This document shows positions 63,661-64,000 of a DNA stretch of 64,000 bases, piece by piece. The stretch's first letter is position 1. Each line of letters starts with the position of its first letter. This stretch comes from Snuella sedimenti. GTDB lineage: Bacteria > Bacteroidota > Bacteroidia > Flavobacteriales > Flavobacteriaceae. The translations under genes were made by a program, and so were the position numbers. The stretch covers positions 62,001 to 126,000 of the forward strand of contig NZ_JAELVQ010000003.1 in NCBI RefSeq assembly GCF_016428595.1, written 5' to 3'. The notes beneath the pieces are model-generated. The model was not told the origin of the DNA. It saw only the letters and a list, made by a program, of their open reading frames with translations, and searched no databases.

Positions 63661-64000
63661 TTAAACGGGTAATAAAATTACCTCTACAAAATCGTTTATC
63701 TTAACATGGAATAGGTCTTCAGGGATATAAACCAGGGCATTCGATACAGCAAATGTTTGTAACATGGCCGAACTTTGTCCTTCTAAAATACTAACCCCAT
63801 CATTTTGATAAATAGCCTTTAAAAACTGGGCGCGATCGCCTTGTTTCTTAAATTCTGAAAGCGATTTAACCTTAATTCTGGGCAGTTCAGTAATTTGTTC
63901 GCCTGTTATACGTTGCAAGGCAGTGTATACATAAACATAAAAGCAGGTAAGTGCTGCCGCAGGGTTACCAGGTAAGGCAAACACAGAAGTATTATCCTTT
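63661..64000 (-). CDS. moeA: Molybdopterin molybdenumtransferase (MoeA), C-terminal part
   Basis: The frame enters from the right edge of the window, so the N-terminus is missing. The visible ~113 residues include the MoeA motif VFALPGNPAAALTCFYVYVY and a C-terminal domain (RAQFLKAIYQNDGVSILEGQ, then SSAMLQTFAVSNALVYIPED). It inserts molybdate into adenylated molybdopterin. An internal GTG at 63982-63984 is not the true start because the open frame and homology continue upstream (KDNTSVFALPGNPAA). Confidence 0.9.
   Translation of the reverse strand, partial: KDNTSVFALPGNPAAALTCFYVYVYTALQRITGEQITELPRIKVKSLSEFKKQGDRAQFLKAIYQNDGVSILEGQSSAMLQTFAVSNALVYIPEDLFHVKINDFVEVILLPV

Overview
The window is AT-rich chromosomal DNA from a member of the Bacteroidota, most likely a marine-type flavobacterium. 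The evidence is a SusC/SusD pair with a FecR anti-sigma factor and an ECF sigma factor, TAnnTTTG-type -7 promoter boxes, few Shine-Dalgarno sites, many lipoprotein signals, and flavobacterial families such as DUF4202 and DUF3472. No rRNA, tRNA, CRISPR array or transposase gene was seen.

Layout. 1-2.9 kb: a TPR-like lipoprotein (cut by the window edge) opposite an ECF sigma factor, a 57-residue translationally coupled protein and an MscS-type channel. 3-7.3 kb: accessory single genes (thioredoxin-reductase-like flavoprotein, YD-repeat-like lipoprotein, two GNAT acetyltransferases, SUFU-domain protein). 7.4-15.8 kb: housekeeping genes (DEAD-box-type helicase, aldose epimerase, pabB, a sigma-like protein, tilS, adenine deaminase, YheT hydrolase). 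16-22.6 kb: molybdoenzymes and their helpers (two-subunit xanthine-dehydrogenase-family oxidoreductase, XdhC, MocA-like transferase, FdhF/YdeP oxidoreductase). 22.7-36.5 kb: nitrate assimilation (nirB, nirD, DUF4202, a NarX-like kinase with a PilJ domain, a NarL-like regulator, narK, a nitrate reductase fused to its own NADH-oxidoreductase and BFD domains, and a rubredoxin/sulfite-reductase-like protein). 36.5-50 kb: a polysaccharide-utilisation-type locus (sigma, FecR, SusC, SusD, discoidin lipoprotein, FG-GAP/ASPIC protein, DUF3472-discoidin protein). 50.4-58.4 kb: a putative secreted peptide system. 58.5-64 kb: a molybdenum cofactor operon on the minus strand (moeA, modE-like, mobA, moaD, moeB, moaE, moaCB, moaA) interrupted by a four-helix-bundle gene.

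How they work together. The cofactor operon would supply the nitrate reductase, the xanthine-dehydrogenase-like enzyme and the FdhF-like enzyme. NarK imports nitrate, the fused reductase makes nitrite and NirBD makes ammonium. The kinase/regulator pair is the obvious controller: three promoters in this region (nirB, the regulator itself, narK) carry a TACGTA site exactly 8 bp upstream of the -7 box.

The strongest candidates for something undescribed are three. (i) The 50.8-58.4 kb cluster: a GG-leader peptide with six cysteines and no Ser/Thr in its 43-residue core, a VKOR-thioredoxin disulfide-forming protein, a C39 peptidase-ABC exporter, an HlyD adaptor, an unknown helical protein and a GT4 glycosyltransferase, preceded by the remains of a decayed duplicate of the cluster. 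(ii) A dispersed ~160-bp intergenic element (two full copies and one truncated copy) whose terminal inverted repeats differ between copies but still pair within each copy. (iii) A block of 82-bp tandem hairpins with C(UUCG)G loops between nirB and nirD.
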